From DATJGF01 sp035495315 (GTDB taxonomy: Bacteria > Verrucomicrobiota > Verrucomicrobiia > Limisphaerales > UBA8199): 64,000 nt of DNA. Positions 35,953-45,865 of the stretch are shown here, in pieces (position 1 is the first letter of the stretch; each line of letters opens with the position of its first letter). The stretch spans positions 34,485 to 98,484 of the forward strand of contig DATJGF010000185.1 in assembly GCA_035495315.1 (NCBI GenBank). Reading direction: 5' to 3'. Position numbers and translations under genes: made by a program. The notes below the pieces were generated by a model that was not told the origin of the DNA, did not search any database, and was given only the letters and a program-made list of their open reading frames with translations.

Positions 35953-36053
35953 CTTCAACGCAGAAACGCAGAGATTCGCGGAGAGAGGCGAGATTATTCG
36001 AGGCTCTGTGAATCTCTGCGGCTCCGTGCACTCCGTGCACCTCTGCGTTGAAG
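35953..36053. repeat. CTCTGCGTTGAAG inverted repeat
   Basis: Outer arms CTTCAACGCAGA (35953-35964) and TCTGCGTTGAAG (36042-36053) pair perfectly; inner arms CGCAGAGATTC (35967-35977) and GAATCTCTGCG (36010-36020) also pair perfectly, giving a two-step stem. A related but degenerate stretch is seen at 54011-54050. Confidence 0.7.
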
Positions 36054-36104
36054 CTCTTACGAGCGGCGCTTGACCGTTCCAACCCAGCGGACTAGAGTTT
36101 GGCA

Positions 36105-36217
36105 TCGCAGGGGAGCCAACCGAGCGCCGGACAATCCGGGGCTGAAGGCTGAGAGTGTTTCGAAGGGATTCGGAGCAGACCCGTTGAACCTGATCCAGGT
36201 AATGCTGGCGAAGGGAT
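36105..36217 (+). promoter_or_regulatory. TPP riboswitch (THI element) controlling thiC
   Basis: Consensus pieces in order: CAGGGGAGCC, GGCTGAGAG, ACCCGTTGAACCTGATCCAG, GTAATGCTGGCGAAGGGA, which form the thiamine pyrophosphate pocket. A GCCGGACAATCCGG hairpin forms the P3a-type arm. It ends 53 bases before the thiC ATG, so TPP binding probably hides the GGAAGG ribosome site or ends transcription. Confidence 0.95.
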
Positions 36218-36270
36218 CTGATTTCTTCCCAGTGCGCCGGAGAACTGGTTTACCGTACGGAAGGCAAATT

Positions 36271-38112
36271 ATGATCGCAAACAAAACCTCGTTCGACCCG
36301 CAAAGCGGCGAACCATTGCCCCAATCCAAGAAAGTATATGTCGCTGGTGCGATGCATCCGGAGATTCGGGTTCCGTTTAGGGAGATTCAGCTAAGCCCGT
36401 CCAAAAGCTTCAACGGCGGTTTGGAAGCGAATGAGGCGCTGCGTGTTTATGACTGCTCCGGGCCTTGGGGTGACTCGGAGTTTCACGGCGATGTGGGGCA
36501 GGGCCTGCCACAGTTGAGACGGCCCTGGATCATCGCGCGAGCCGACGTGGAAGAGGTGCGGAGTGCAGCGAACGAAGTAGGGAATGGGAACGGGCATCCA
36601 GTGCGAAATGTGTTACGCGCGAAAGCGCGGAAGGTTGTGACACAACTACATTACGCGCGGCAGGGCATCATTACGCCCGAGATGGAGTTTATAGCGTTGC
36701 GCGAGAATCTGGGCAGGGAAAAGCAGAAGGCGGAGGCCTCCTCCGAGCGTGGCCGGAGACTGGCGGGGCAATCATTTGGAGCGGCCATCCCCGACCAGAT
36801 CACCGCGGAGTTTGTGCGACAGGAAGTGGCGCGCGGCCGGGCAATTATCCCTGCCAATATCAATCACCCGGAAAGCGAGCCGATGATCATCGGGCGCAAT
36901 TTTCTGGTGAAGATCAATGCGAACATTGGCAACTCCGCGGTCGCTTCCAGCATCGAGGAAGAGGTGGAAAAGATGCGCTGGGCGACCAAGTGGGGTGCGG
37001 ACACAGTGATGGATTTGTCGACGGGCAAAAATATTCACGAAACGCGGGAATGGATCCTGCGCAACTCGCCGGTGCCGATTGGCACTGTGCCGATTTATCA
37101 GGCGCTGGAAAAGGTCGGCGGCAAGGCGGAGGAGTTAACCTGGGAGATCTATCGCGACACTCTGATCGAACAGTGTGAGCAGGGAGTCGATTATTTCACA
37201 GTGCACGCCGGGGTGCTGCTGCGGTATGTGCCATTGACGGCGCGGCGTGTCACCGGAATCGTTTCGCGCGGCGGGTCAATCCTGGCGAAGTGGTGCCTCG
37301 CCCATCACAAGGAAAATTTCCTCTATACGCAATTTCGGGAGATTTGCGAAATCATGAGCGCTTACGACGTCAGCTTCAGCTTGGGCGACGGGTTGCGACC
37401 GGGGTCAATCGCCGATGCCAATGACGAGGCGCAGTTTGGGGAACTGCAGACCCAGGGCGAGTTGACAAAGATCGCGTGGGAGATGGGTTGTCAGGTGATG
37501 AACGAAGGGCCGGGGCATATCCCCATGCACCTGATCAAAGAGAACATGGAGAAGCAGCTCGAATGGTGCGACGAGGCACCGTTTTACACGCTGGGGCCGC
37601 TCACGACAGACATCGCTCCGGGTTACGATCACATTACCAGCGCAATTGGCGCGGCGATGATCGGTTGGTATGGCTGTGCGATGCTCTGTTATGTCACACC
37701 GAAGGAACATCTCGGGTTGCCGAACAGGAAAGACGTCAAAGACGGGGTGATCGCTTATAAAATTGCCGCACATGCCGCCGACCTGGCCAAGGGACATCCC
37801 GCCGCCGCCCAGCGGGACCACGCGCTCAGCAAAGCGCGCTTCGAATTCCGCTGGGAAGATCAATTCAACCTCGGACTCGATCCGGAAACAGCTCGAGAAT
37901 TTCACGATGAAACCTTGCCGCAGGAAGCAGCGAAAACGGCGCATTTCTGCTCGATGTGCGGGCCGCATTTCTGCTCGATGAAGATCACAGAGGATGTTCG
38001 GAAATTCGCCGCAGAGCAGGGGATAAGCGAGGCCGAGGTGGTCGACCGCGGCATGAAAGAGAAGGCTAGGGAGTTTGTTGAGAAAGGCGCCGAGATTTAC
38101 ACCGAAACGTAA
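36271..38112 (+). CDS. thiC: Phosphomethylpyrimidine synthase ThiC
   Basis: Radical-SAM-like enzyme, 613 aa, that converts aminoimidazole ribotide to hydroxymethylpyrimidine phosphate in thiamine biosynthesis. Family blocks seen: VYVAGAMHPEIRVPFREI, IIPANINHPESEPMIIG, GADTVMDLSTGKNIHETREW, EGPGHIPMHLIKEN, and the C-terminal iron-sulphur motif CSMCGPHFCSM (C-x2-C-x4-C). Start ATG 36271 follows GGAAGG by six bases and the TPP riboswitch; upstream open frame from 36070 runs through the riboswitch and is not coding. No other thi gene is adjacent. A palindromic repeat follows. Confidence 0.97.
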   Translation: MIANKTSFDPQSGEPLPQSKKVYVAGAMHPEIRVPFREIQLSPSKSFNGGLEANEALRVYDCSGPWGDSEFHGDVGQGLPQLRRPWIIARADVEEVRSAANEVGNGNGHPVRNVLRAKARKVVTQLHYARQGIITPEMEFIALRENLGREKQKAEASSERGRRLAGQSFGAAIPDQITAEFVRQEVARGRAIIPANINHPESEPMIIGRNFLVKINANIGNSAVASSIEEEVEKMRWATKWGADTVMDLSTGKNIHETREWILRNSPVPIGTVPIYQALEKVGGKAEELTWEIYRDTLIEQCEQGVDYFTVHAGVLLRYVPLTARRVTGIVSRGGSILAKWCLAHHKENFLYTQFREICEIMSAYDVSFSLGDGLRPGSIADANDEAQFGELQTQGELTKIAWEMGCQVMNEGPGHIPMHLIKENMEKQLEWCDEAPFYTLGPLTTDIAPGYDHITSAIGAAMIGWYGCAMLCYVTPKEHLGLPNRKDVKDGVIAYKIAAHAADLAKGHPAAAQRDHALSKARFEFRWEDQFNLGLDPETAREFHDETLPQEAAKTAHFCSMCGPHFCSMKITEDVRKFAAEQGISEAEVVDRGMKEKAREFVEKGAEIYTET

Positions 38113-38135
38113 TTTGGTCGCGAGGTATCTATTGA

Positions 38136-38192
38136 GGCCGAGCTCCGCGAGGCCCCAATAAAGATGTTTGGCCCTCGCGGAGCTCGGCCTTC
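38136..38192. repeat. GGCCGAGCTCCGCG-family inverted repeat, copy 3
   Basis: Arms GGCCGAGCTCCGCGAGG and CCTCGCGGAGCTCGGCC are perfect, with a roughly 23-base loop sharing AAGATGTTTG with the copy at 6253. Starts 24 bases after thiC. Confidence 0.85.
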
Positions 38193-38376
38193 GGGCAACG
38201 GCACCCGCACGAGGGCGCTACTCAACGGGACTCTTGCTTCCGTCAAGTGGAGGCTTACAATTGGGCACCGTCATTCGCGCTGGATTTCCGAGGAACGGTT
38301 GTCCATGCGCGAGGACCAAATCATCAAGATTTAAAACATGATGTGTGTCATGAACTTTTCTCGGGAGGTTTACGGG

Positions 38377-40218
38377 ATGTCAAAAAAACGAAGCGCGGGA
38401 GGTCCGCCGATTTTGTTCCTTGTCAGTGTTCTGGCAACCGTTTTTACAACGCCAGTCAACGGCAAGTTGATTGTATGGGATACTATCAGTTCACCGGCCG
38501 AGAGAGTAAATCTCGAGGATCGCGCCGATTGGAAAGTTGTGCCCGGCGATCTACTTCAGCTCGAGGCGCAGCCGGCCAAGGCGAGTTCCGATCCCGGCTA
38601 CTATGGTAGAAGTTACGTTTTTAAAGGCGACGCGGTCGTTGAAAACAGCAAGCTTTTGGCGATCTTCCGGGCCGCGAAAGGTGAGATGGTGATCTATCCC
38701 AAGATGGGAGCTGGGTCGCAAAACGATGATTCATCGAAGGTGCCGGTTGCCAAACCAATGGCGAGAGTGGCCTCGATGCAATCTGATTCGACGCCAGGCG
38801 TGCTCACAAATCCTGAATTGGTTCGGAATGCAGGGGATCAGGTGATTTTAGCATTAGGGTCCTCCGTCAAGCGCGAGAGCCTGACTACTTTTACATTCGA
38901 TCAGTCAGGGATCATTGAAGTCAAGCCGGGAGGCATCAAAGGTGTGAGGATCACCACCGCTCTCTCTTATGGCATCGTTCCGAGCTTTATCGGGGACGAT
39001 CTGATCTTTGCCCCTGCGGATTACCCATCCGCCAAAACGCTCTCGATCCCAGCCGACAATTTTTTTGTTGGACTCGAGTCGGACGAAAATAGCGAATTAG
39101 TGATGACCTGGCCGGCGGGCAAGCAGCAACTACGGCTTGGGCTGACCCAGGGAGGGCAGGAGGTTGTTTTTGATTCGTTAGATTTTGATAACGATGGGCA
39201 GGCATTTTATCTGGCGCCGCTGACGGCTTCCGGCATCTGGCACAAACAAGCATTGGAAGCTGCTTTGCTGGAGAAAGACAGCAAGCTCGCCTGGCAGCGA
39301 CCATTTCCCGCCAGGTGGAAGACGCAGTTATATGAAGAGGAAACAAAAACCAGTTTCGCTTTCCGGCAAGTGAAAGGAGATATCTGGCGCGGAGTGCCCG
39401 GGTCGTATAACTATCCCGTCTGGTTTCAAGGCGAGGAAGCCTTTTACCACTTCAGCAAGAAGGTTCCACCCAAGGGCGAGTCCGTCGTGTATTTCCTTGA
39501 GGGCCAGGAGACACCTCTTTCGGTGACGACCCCGGTGGATGTTCTGAAGGCTTCACTGGGTCGCCAGTTCAGCGAACCCATTCTCGACCTGGCGGGCCGC
39601 CGACTCCGGACGCATCATCGCCGCGGAGGGGAGGGGGTGCGCCGCGCCTGCACTTGTGGATGCACGGAAGCAATCCAGGCGGTGTTTGAGGCGCATGAGG
39701 AGGTGACCAACAAGGACTATATCCAAGGCGCCCTTGATGACATGGTCTATTTTGTTCATTGCCATGTCGAACGCATCAACGAGTACCAACGTTTTGCGCA
39801 GGATTTGGTCAAATACCTCCATTCCCAAAGCAGTGGTGCACCAGACTTCAAGGGATATTTGGATGATCTCGAGCAGATTGCCAGCCGGATACCTCAGGAA
39901 TACGACGTGCAGAAGGAGAACATGAAATCGTTCCAGTATGCCGATGAACTGGTGCAGAAGACGCTGGCTTTGACACGGAAATCAGACACCAACAATTTAA
40001 CGGCGTACATGGAGTTGTTGAAGGCGTGGCGCGGGATGGGCGGAGCGCAGGATTATGTGCTGGCTCAATGCCACACTCTCACGCGCAAGCTTTGCCAGGC
40101 TGCCGGGTACGGTTGCGCAGAGCAACCCAAGGTCGTTGCGATCGCACGCGAGGTGAGGAATCGTTGTCGAAATGTCCTACGCACGCCCGATGGCTATGAG
40201 GTTTGGGCTGACTACTGA
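38377..40218 (+). CDS. Secreted hypothetical protein paired with SUMF1-like gene
   Basis: Unrecognised protein of about 613 aa. ATG 38377 has a good ribosome site (GGGAGG, 8 bases upstream) and begins a signal peptide (MSKKRSAGGPPILFLVSVLA, cleaved near VNG); ATGs at 38338-38350 are upstream alternatives. The first 430 residues look like beta-rich extracellular domains; around residue 455 there is a Cys cluster RRACTCGCTEA, followed by a helical C-terminal third. Its stop is six bases before the SUMF1-like lipoprotein gene, so the two form an operon and may act together at the envelope. Confidence 0.75.
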   Translation: MSKKRSAGGPPILFLVSVLATVFTTPVNGKLIVWDTISSPAERVNLEDRADWKVVPGDLLQLEAQPAKASSDPGYYGRSYVFKGDAVVENSKLLAIFRAAKGEMVIYPKMGAGSQNDDSSKVPVAKPMARVASMQSDSTPGVLTNPELVRNAGDQVILALGSSVKRESLTTFTFDQSGIIEVKPGGIKGVRITTALSYGIVPSFIGDDLIFAPADYPSAKTLSIPADNFFVGLESDENSELVMTWPAGKQQLRLGLTQGGQEVVFDSLDFDNDGQAFYLAPLTASGIWHKQALEAALLEKDSKLAWQRPFPARWKTQLYEEETKTSFAFRQVKGDIWRGVPGSYNYPVWFQGEEAFYHFSKKVPPKGESVVYFLEGQETPLSVTTPVDVLKASLGRQFSEPILDLAGRRLRTHHRRGGEGVRRACTCGCTEAIQAVFEAHEEVTNKDYIQGALDDMVYFVHCHVERINEYQRFAQDLVKYLHSQSSGAPDFKGYLDDLEQIASRIPQEYDVQKENMKSFQYADELVQKTLALTRKSDTNNLTAYMELLKAWRGMGGAQDYVLAQCHTLTRKLCQAAGYGCAEQPKVVAIAREVRNRCRNVLRTPDGYEVWADY

Positions 40219-40224
40219 TAGGCC

Positions 40225-41100
<876 letters not shown>

Positions 41101-41145
41101 GAGACTTGGCGGCGTTGTCAGGTTCTGACGGTGGATTAATTGAGT

Positions 41146-41805
41146 ATGGCTGGCGCGAAAATAAAGGTTATGGCGGTAGCGGTAATAGCTTCCGGTATGG
41201 TTTGCTTAATAGTACTCCAGCACCAGCGGGTCAGCCGATTGTTGGCCGAAAACGTTGACCTTCGGAACCAGCTTGCCCAAATGGCGTCGTTGCAGGGCGC
41301 CAATGAAGACCTGTCGAAACAACTAAAGGTCGCAAATGACGCGTCACAGGCCAGTGAGAAAGAGTTGCTGAGACTTCGAGGCCAGGCCGCAAGGCTGCGT
41401 CAACTGGAAACGGACAACGCGCAATGGAAGAGTCAGTTTCAACATTTGGACCAACAAATGCGTGCGATACAATCGGCCAAAGGTTCTTTGGAGCAGCAAA
41501 AAGATACTACACCGAGCGTGATAGTGACTACTAATACCCCGAATGTGGAGACGATTGATCTTGGGTTGCTCGAGGTGGACGACGGCGTGCCGGTGCGTTT
41601 TGACCTTGGCGGAGGAACAAATTGTGTCGTGACGCCGAAAGCGTTGAGTGATGGCATCGTCACAATGAATATTAAGACTGAACTGACTAACCCCGATGGG
41701 ACGACCGCAGTGCTGGGCGCGGCACGCATCACAACCAGACTCGGGCAGTATGGCTCAATTTCAGTGGGCGACCGAATGATAGGGTTGGCTGTGAAATTCA
41801 AATGA
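41146..41805 (+). CDS. Membrane-anchored coiled-coil protein
   Basis: Hypothetical protein, about 219 aa, start ATG 41146 (TTG 41140 also in frame). One N-terminal membrane helix (about residues 9-24), then a long coiled coil (25-115, LLAENVDLRNQLAQM and following heptads), and a small globular C-terminal domain (135-219) with DLGLLEVDDGVPVRFDLGGG. Proteins of this plan are frequent in Verrucomicrobiota; I know no function. Lies 45 bases after the SUMF1-like gene and may be cotranscribed. Confidence 0.72.
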   Translation: MAGAKIKVMAVAVIASGMVCLIVLQHQRVSRLLAENVDLRNQLAQMASLQGANEDLSKQLKVANDASQASEKELLRLRGQAARLRQLETDNAQWKSQFQHLDQQMRAIQSAKGSLEQQKDTTPSVIVTTNTPNVETIDLGLLEVDDGVPVRFDLGGGTNCVVTPKALSDGIVTMNIKTELTNPDGTTAVLGAARITTRLGQYGSISVGDRMIGLAVKFK

Positions 41806-41896
41806 TGAAAGTCGATCGGGACGGCAAATGCGCAGGATAGAGAAGATCGGCGGGTGCATTTTGCACTGTCCACGCTCGCAATTGAAGGCGCACACG

Positions 41897-41962
41897 GAAC
41901 GCCGGATTTATCCGGCAGAAAGGTCGGCTTGCTGAAGTCCTGCCGGATAAATCTGTCGTTCC
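41897..41962. repeat. CCGGATTTATCCGGCAG hairpin repeat
   Basis: Arms GATTTATCCGGCAG (41905-41918) and CTGCCGGATAAATC (41940-41953) pair perfectly, extended by GGAAC/GTTCC at the outer ends. Each arm is itself partly palindromic (CCGGATTTATCCGG). Lies in the 230-base gap after the coiled-coil gene. Confidence 0.8.
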
Positions 41963-42035
41963 GGGGCAGTGTCCGAACGCGCCCATGATCGGCGCCCGAC
42001 CTTGATTTCCGATTCCGGTTTGGCAACCTGTGGCT

Positions 42036-42413
42036 ATGAAGTACGTTCCTGCCTTGCCGGTCTGCTTCCGAGCGGGGCTGCTCCTGTTCGCAATCATCGT
42101 TCTAAATCCTGGGTGTGCGTCGACTCCAAAGCCGGATTGGGATCAGCGCGTCGGAAACTACACCTTCGATGACGCAGTGCGGGAACTGGGACCACCGGTC
42201 AGCTCCGTGCGGCTCGAAGATGGCACGACCGTCGCTGAGTGGTTTTTAAAGTACGGTTCTCAAATGTCGTTTGGTTTTGGCACCGGCATGTACGGCGGTA
42301 GCGGCGCGGTGGGCGTTGGCCAAACCGTCACTACTCCACCGAAGGGTCATTTTCTGCGTTTGACTTTTGGGCCGGACGGCAAGCTGCAGCATTGGGAGAA
42401 ATTTAAACGCTGA
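42036..42413 (+). CDS. Small lipoprotein
   Basis: Hypothetical lipoprotein of 125 aa. ATG 42036 (GTG at 42030 possible). Signal peptide ends in NPGCAS, a lipobox-like site with Cys near residue 27. The mature part WDQRVGNYTFDDAVRELGPP, with FGPDGKLQHWE near the end, resembles the small SmpA/OmlA-like or BamE-like outer-membrane lipoprotein folds, an inference from layout only. A Gly-rich stretch (FGFGTGMYGGSGAVGVG) interrupts it. Precedes the isomerase-like gene by 33 bases. Confidence 0.72.
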   Translation: MKYVPALPVCFRAGLLLFAIIVLNPGCASTPKPDWDQRVGNYTFDDAVRELGPPVSSVRLEDGTTVAEWFLKYGSQMSFGFGTGMYGGSGAVGVGQTVTTPPKGHFLRLTFGPDGKLQHWEKFKR

Positions 42414-42446
42414 AGATGCTTCCTCGTTGAAGATTATACCCAACCG

Positions 42447-43871
42447 ATGAGCACCCATCCCAAGATCGGCTTGTTTGGAATCGGGCTCGACACCTATTGG
42501 CCGCAGTTTGAGGGGCTGTTGGATCGTCTGCGCGGATACCAAAATCAGATTGGGGAAAAATTCCGATCCTTCGGCGTCGATTTGATCGACGCGGGGATGG
42601 TGGACAACCCGGAGAAGGCTCGAGCTGCGGCTTCGCTGTTTCGTCGCGAAGAGGTCGATTTGATTTTTCTTTATGTCTCGACCTACGCGCTTTCTTCGAC
42701 GGTGCTGCCGGTGGTACAACGCGTTGGTGTGCCGGTGGTGGTGCTGAACCTCCAACCAGTGCCGCAGCTGGATTATGCGAAGTTCAACGCGCTGGGAGAT
42801 CGTGGCTTGATGACCGGCATTTGGCTGGAGCATTGCCAGGCTTGCAGCGCGCCCGAGATCGCCTGCGTGTTCAATCGCGCCGGGATCCCTTATCACCTGG
42901 TGACCGGATATTTGCAGGAGGAGGTCGCCTGGGTAGAGATCCGTAATTGGGTGGAGGCTTTGAAGGTGAAGATTGGGATGCGCGAGAATCGAGTCGGTGT
43001 GCTGGGGCATTATTACTGCGGCATGCTCGACGTATACAGTGACATGTCCCAGCAGTCGGTGACATTCGGAAATCACTTCGAGATAGTCGAAATGTGTGCG
43101 TTGCACAAATTACGCGAGGGCGTGTCAGACACTCAGATCAAGCAAAAACTGCATCAGTTTAGCGACGAATTTAAGGTATCGCCCGAATGTGAGCCAGGGG
43201 AGTTAGCCCGGGCAGCGCGGACCGCCTGCGCGCTGGACGCGCTGGTGACGCAGCATCGCCTCGGGTCATTGGCGTATTATTATGAAAGCGAGGACGGTTA
43301 TCCCTACCGAGATATCGTAACGTCAGTGATTGCCGGTAACACATTGCTTACCGGTCACCATGTGCCGGTCGCGGGCGAATGCGAGATCAAGAATGTGCAG
43401 GCGATGAAAATCATGGACTTGTTTGGCGTAGGTGGCTCCTTTTCGGAGTTCTACCTTGCCGACTTCAAGGATGATGTCGTCTACCTCGGCCATGACGGGC
43501 CGGCGCATTTCGCTATCGCCGAGGGCCGCGTAGGACTGGTGCCGCTGCCGGTTTATCACGGCAAACCGGGCAAGGGACTCTCAATCCAAATGACGGTAAA
43601 GCACGGACCGGTGACGCTTTTATCGGTCGTGCAGACGGCCGACGGCAAGGTGTTTTTGCTGACTGCCGAGGGTGAATCGGTTCCGGGACCGGTGCTGCAG
43701 ATCGGGAATACGAACAGTCGTTACCGATTTGGGTTGGGCGCGACAGCTTTTATGAATGAGTGGTCGAAGGCAGGTCCGGCACACCATTGCGCCATCGGGG
43801 TTGGGCATATCGCGGATAAGATCCAGAAACTTGGGGCGTTGCTGGGGCTGGAGGTGAGGAAGATCTGTTGA
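42447..43871 (+). CDS. L-arabinose/L-fucose isomerase-fold protein
   Basis: Cytoplasmic protein, 474 aa, of the L-arabinose isomerase/L-fucose isomerase superfamily: Rossmann-like N-terminus (IGLFGIGLDTYWPQFEGL), central VLGHYYCGMLDVYSDMS, and C-terminal block HDGPAHFAIAEG through GPAHHCAIGVGHIADKIQ, similar to the end of AraA (GPSHH...). The substrate cannot be fixed; family members act on arabinose, fucose, or are uncharacterised paralogues. It sits about 9 kb from the BMC operon, so it might supply the ketose for that pathway, but no kinase is linked. Monocistronic or cotranscribed with the small lipoprotein upstream. Confidence 0.8.
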   Translation: MSTHPKIGLFGIGLDTYWPQFEGLLDRLRGYQNQIGEKFRSFGVDLIDAGMVDNPEKARAAASLFRREEVDLIFLYVSTYALSSTVLPVVQRVGVPVVVLNLQPVPQLDYAKFNALGDRGLMTGIWLEHCQACSAPEIACVFNRAGIPYHLVTGYLQEEVAWVEIRNWVEALKVKIGMRENRVGVLGHYYCGMLDVYSDMSQQSVTFGNHFEIVEMCALHKLREGVSDTQIKQKLHQFSDEFKVSPECEPGELARAARTACALDALVTQHRLGSLAYYYESEDGYPYRDIVTSVIAGNTLLTGHHVPVAGECEIKNVQAMKIMDLFGVGGSFSEFYLADFKDDVVYLGHDGPAHFAIAEGRVGLVPLPVYHGKPGKGLSIQMTVKHGPVTLLSVVQTADGKVFLLTAEGESVPGPVLQIGNTNSRYRFGLGATAFMNEWSKAGPAHHCAIGVGHIADKIQKLGALLGLEVRKIC

Positions 43872-43899
43872 CGGGACGATCTGAAAGTTGCAGGTGACC

Positions 43900-45756
43900 T
43901 CACAAAGACGGTTTGATGCGATAAAATCGTGTTGGGATATTTAGCGGGAGGGACTCAGTGAATGAAAAGGTTCCAGTACCGGTGGCGGTGCCGGGGCCCA
44001 GATCGAGCCAATTCATAAGATCCGACGAAGCCTGGAGGATGTTGATGCGGTCGGATGGCCCGCTGAACACAACGCGAGCTGTGCCCGCATTTCGATCATG
44101 AGCAATTGACCAAATAATCGATCGCAAACCAAAAACCGCCAGGGTATTGGTTGTGCCGACATAGACTTTGCCATTGGCGATGGTCGGCACAATGAATTTA
44201 ACGAAGCTGATCTTATCGGGTGCCCCAGCAAGCCAACTCGTATAACTGTCGTAAAGCTTCACAGCGACATTGTTAGCATTATAGGCACGTAGCCCGATGA
44301 CCCCGATCGTGGGGGTGGGCGCGAGTTCCCAAACGATTCCATCGTTCGTTCGATTGGCGGAAATGCTTGGTGTTGCACCGCGAAAAGTGACCGTATCGGA
44401 AGATTGGGATATGGGTGTCGTGTTGATCAGAGCGTTTGAGATGGAATATGCTTTTAGGGTCTGGCCGACGGCCTGGTAATAGATTCGGTTATTGAAAAAT
44501 GCCGGCAAGCCGAAGTACACATCGCCACCGACACTCCCCACGAGCTTAAAAGATTGAACGATTTGTGTATCTCCAGCAGCATTAAAATGGCCCATGTTGT
44601 CGCGGTCTACCAAATACACTTTGCCGCTTTTTCCGCAGCCGACAACCAGATGGGGGTGTTGCACGCTGCCGGCGTCGTCCGGCAGAATCACGGCTCCTCC
44701 CGCGCCCAGGTCGCTATCCGCTGCATTGAGACTGGCCTGATCATAAGGAGTAAAGTAATCGGCAAGAGTCAGACTCGCTCCAGGGGTCAGCTTTAGAAAG
44801 CTGTCGCCGAAGTTCGTTGGGTTGGCGGTAGTATCGAATGTGCCATTGCCGGTAATGCAATATATAGAGCCGTCAGGGGCTTCGGCGAGTCCCGCGCCGC
44901 CCATCCAAATTCCCCCTTCACGTCCGTTCGCGTTTGGGGAGTCGTTAAACACAGCGACTTGTTGGAGCGTCTGTGCGTTGTAGCCGATAATCCAGCCATG
45001 ATAAGGCGGATTATCACAATAGGATGCCCAGCAAATGTAAACAGTGCCATTGGCGAGCAATAATGCCGATCGTTGCACTTCTCGCACCGGATTAAAGGTC
45101 ACGGTGGCCCCGCCATCGGCAGTTCCGGGGAAAGTCGCGGTAATTTCAATGGGACTATTTGGCTTCTCCGCGCCGGTGGTAATATCAAGCGCATGCAAAC
45201 GCTGCACCTGGACTACGCTGTTATTGGGGGGTGGCAATTGTTCCTTCGTGCGCGCCACCACGTATAGGGTGCCGCTTGCCATATCAATGACGGGTGTCCC
45301 GATAATACCGACATCGCCAAGGAACGTGGTGCAGTCGCCTGAGCCGCCGGCAGCGTCTATAGCTTGAGGAACCGTTACTCCTGCGGCGGGGTTAATGAAA
45401 CTGGTGCGCCAGAGCGGCGGCGCGTTAGACCCGGCATTGGTGTCTGCATCGAAGGCATACACACTGTCGTGCATGGTTGCGACAAAGACTACGTTATGGG
45501 GGCCTTTATTGGGGATTTTAACGCTGGAGACATAAAGGGGTTGGGCATAAACGATGCCGTCGACTGGTTGGGAGAAGATTTGGCCGAAACCGCTCATGTT
45601 GACGTTGACCAGCGTGAGGTTCGTTTCACTTGGATTAAGTCCGGTACGAGCATTGTCATTGTGGGACGTCAAAACGTTGACCTGCGCGGTCAAGGGCAGT
45701 GTGCCGATCGTCAGAATGAAAGCGACTCGTGAAAGTGCTGCGGCAGGCTGACTCAT
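43900..45756 (-). CDS. Secreted PQQ-like beta-propeller protein
   Basis: Secreted protein of about 618 aa. ATG 45756 gives a signal peptide (MSQPAAALSRVAFILTIGT, cleaved near LTAQ); upstream in-frame ATGs at 45819 and 45903 would run into the divergent aroE. The body has propeller blades of the quinoprotein type (VFVATMHDSVYAFDADTN, GTLYVVARTKE, GKVYLVDRDNMGHF, GKVYVGTTNTLAVFG). Catalytic residues of quinoprotein dehydrogenases are not evident, so it may be structural. The last 75 residues form a separate module ending PTRFYRIKPSL, like the end of the LamG/Ig protein. Confidence 0.83.
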   Translation of the reverse strand: MSQPAAALSRVAFILTIGTLPLTAQVNVLTSHNDNARTGLNPSETNLTLVNVNMSGFGQIFSQPVDGIVYAQPLYVSSVKIPNKGPHNVVFVATMHDSVYAFDADTNAGSNAPPLWRTSFINPAAGVTVPQAIDAAGGSGDCTTFLGDVGIIGTPVIDMASGTLYVVARTKEQLPPPNNSVVQVQRLHALDITTGAEKPNSPIEITATFPGTADGGATVTFNPVREVQRSALLLANGTVYICWASYCDNPPYHGWIIGYNAQTLQQVAVFNDSPNANGREGGIWMGGAGLAEAPDGSIYCITGNGTFDTTANPTNFGDSFLKLTPGASLTLADYFTPYDQASLNAADSDLGAGGAVILPDDAGSVQHPHLVVGCGKSGKVYLVDRDNMGHFNAAGDTQIVQSFKLVGSVGGDVYFGLPAFFNNRIYYQAVGQTLKAYSISNALINTTPISQSSDTVTFRGATPSISANRTNDGIVWELAPTPTIGVIGLRAYNANNVAVKLYDSYTSWLAGAPDKISFVKFIVPTIANGKVYVGTTNTLAVFGLRSIIWSIAHDRNAGTARVVFSGPSDRINILQASSDLMNWLDLGPGTATGTGTFSFTESLPLNIPTRFYRIKPSL

Positions 45757-45865
45757 ACAGATTGGAGTTGATTGACCTCTTAAACTCACCACGTGAAGCT
45801 GTTTGTCAAGCCGACCCATGCTTTTAACTTTGCACTTTAGATTGCCTCGCCTATAACCACAGCGC

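Noticed and set aside
36070..36270. In-frame extension of thiC upstream of its ATG
   Set aside because: It runs through the TPP riboswitch, and ATG 36271 has a proper ribosome site and the standard N-terminus.
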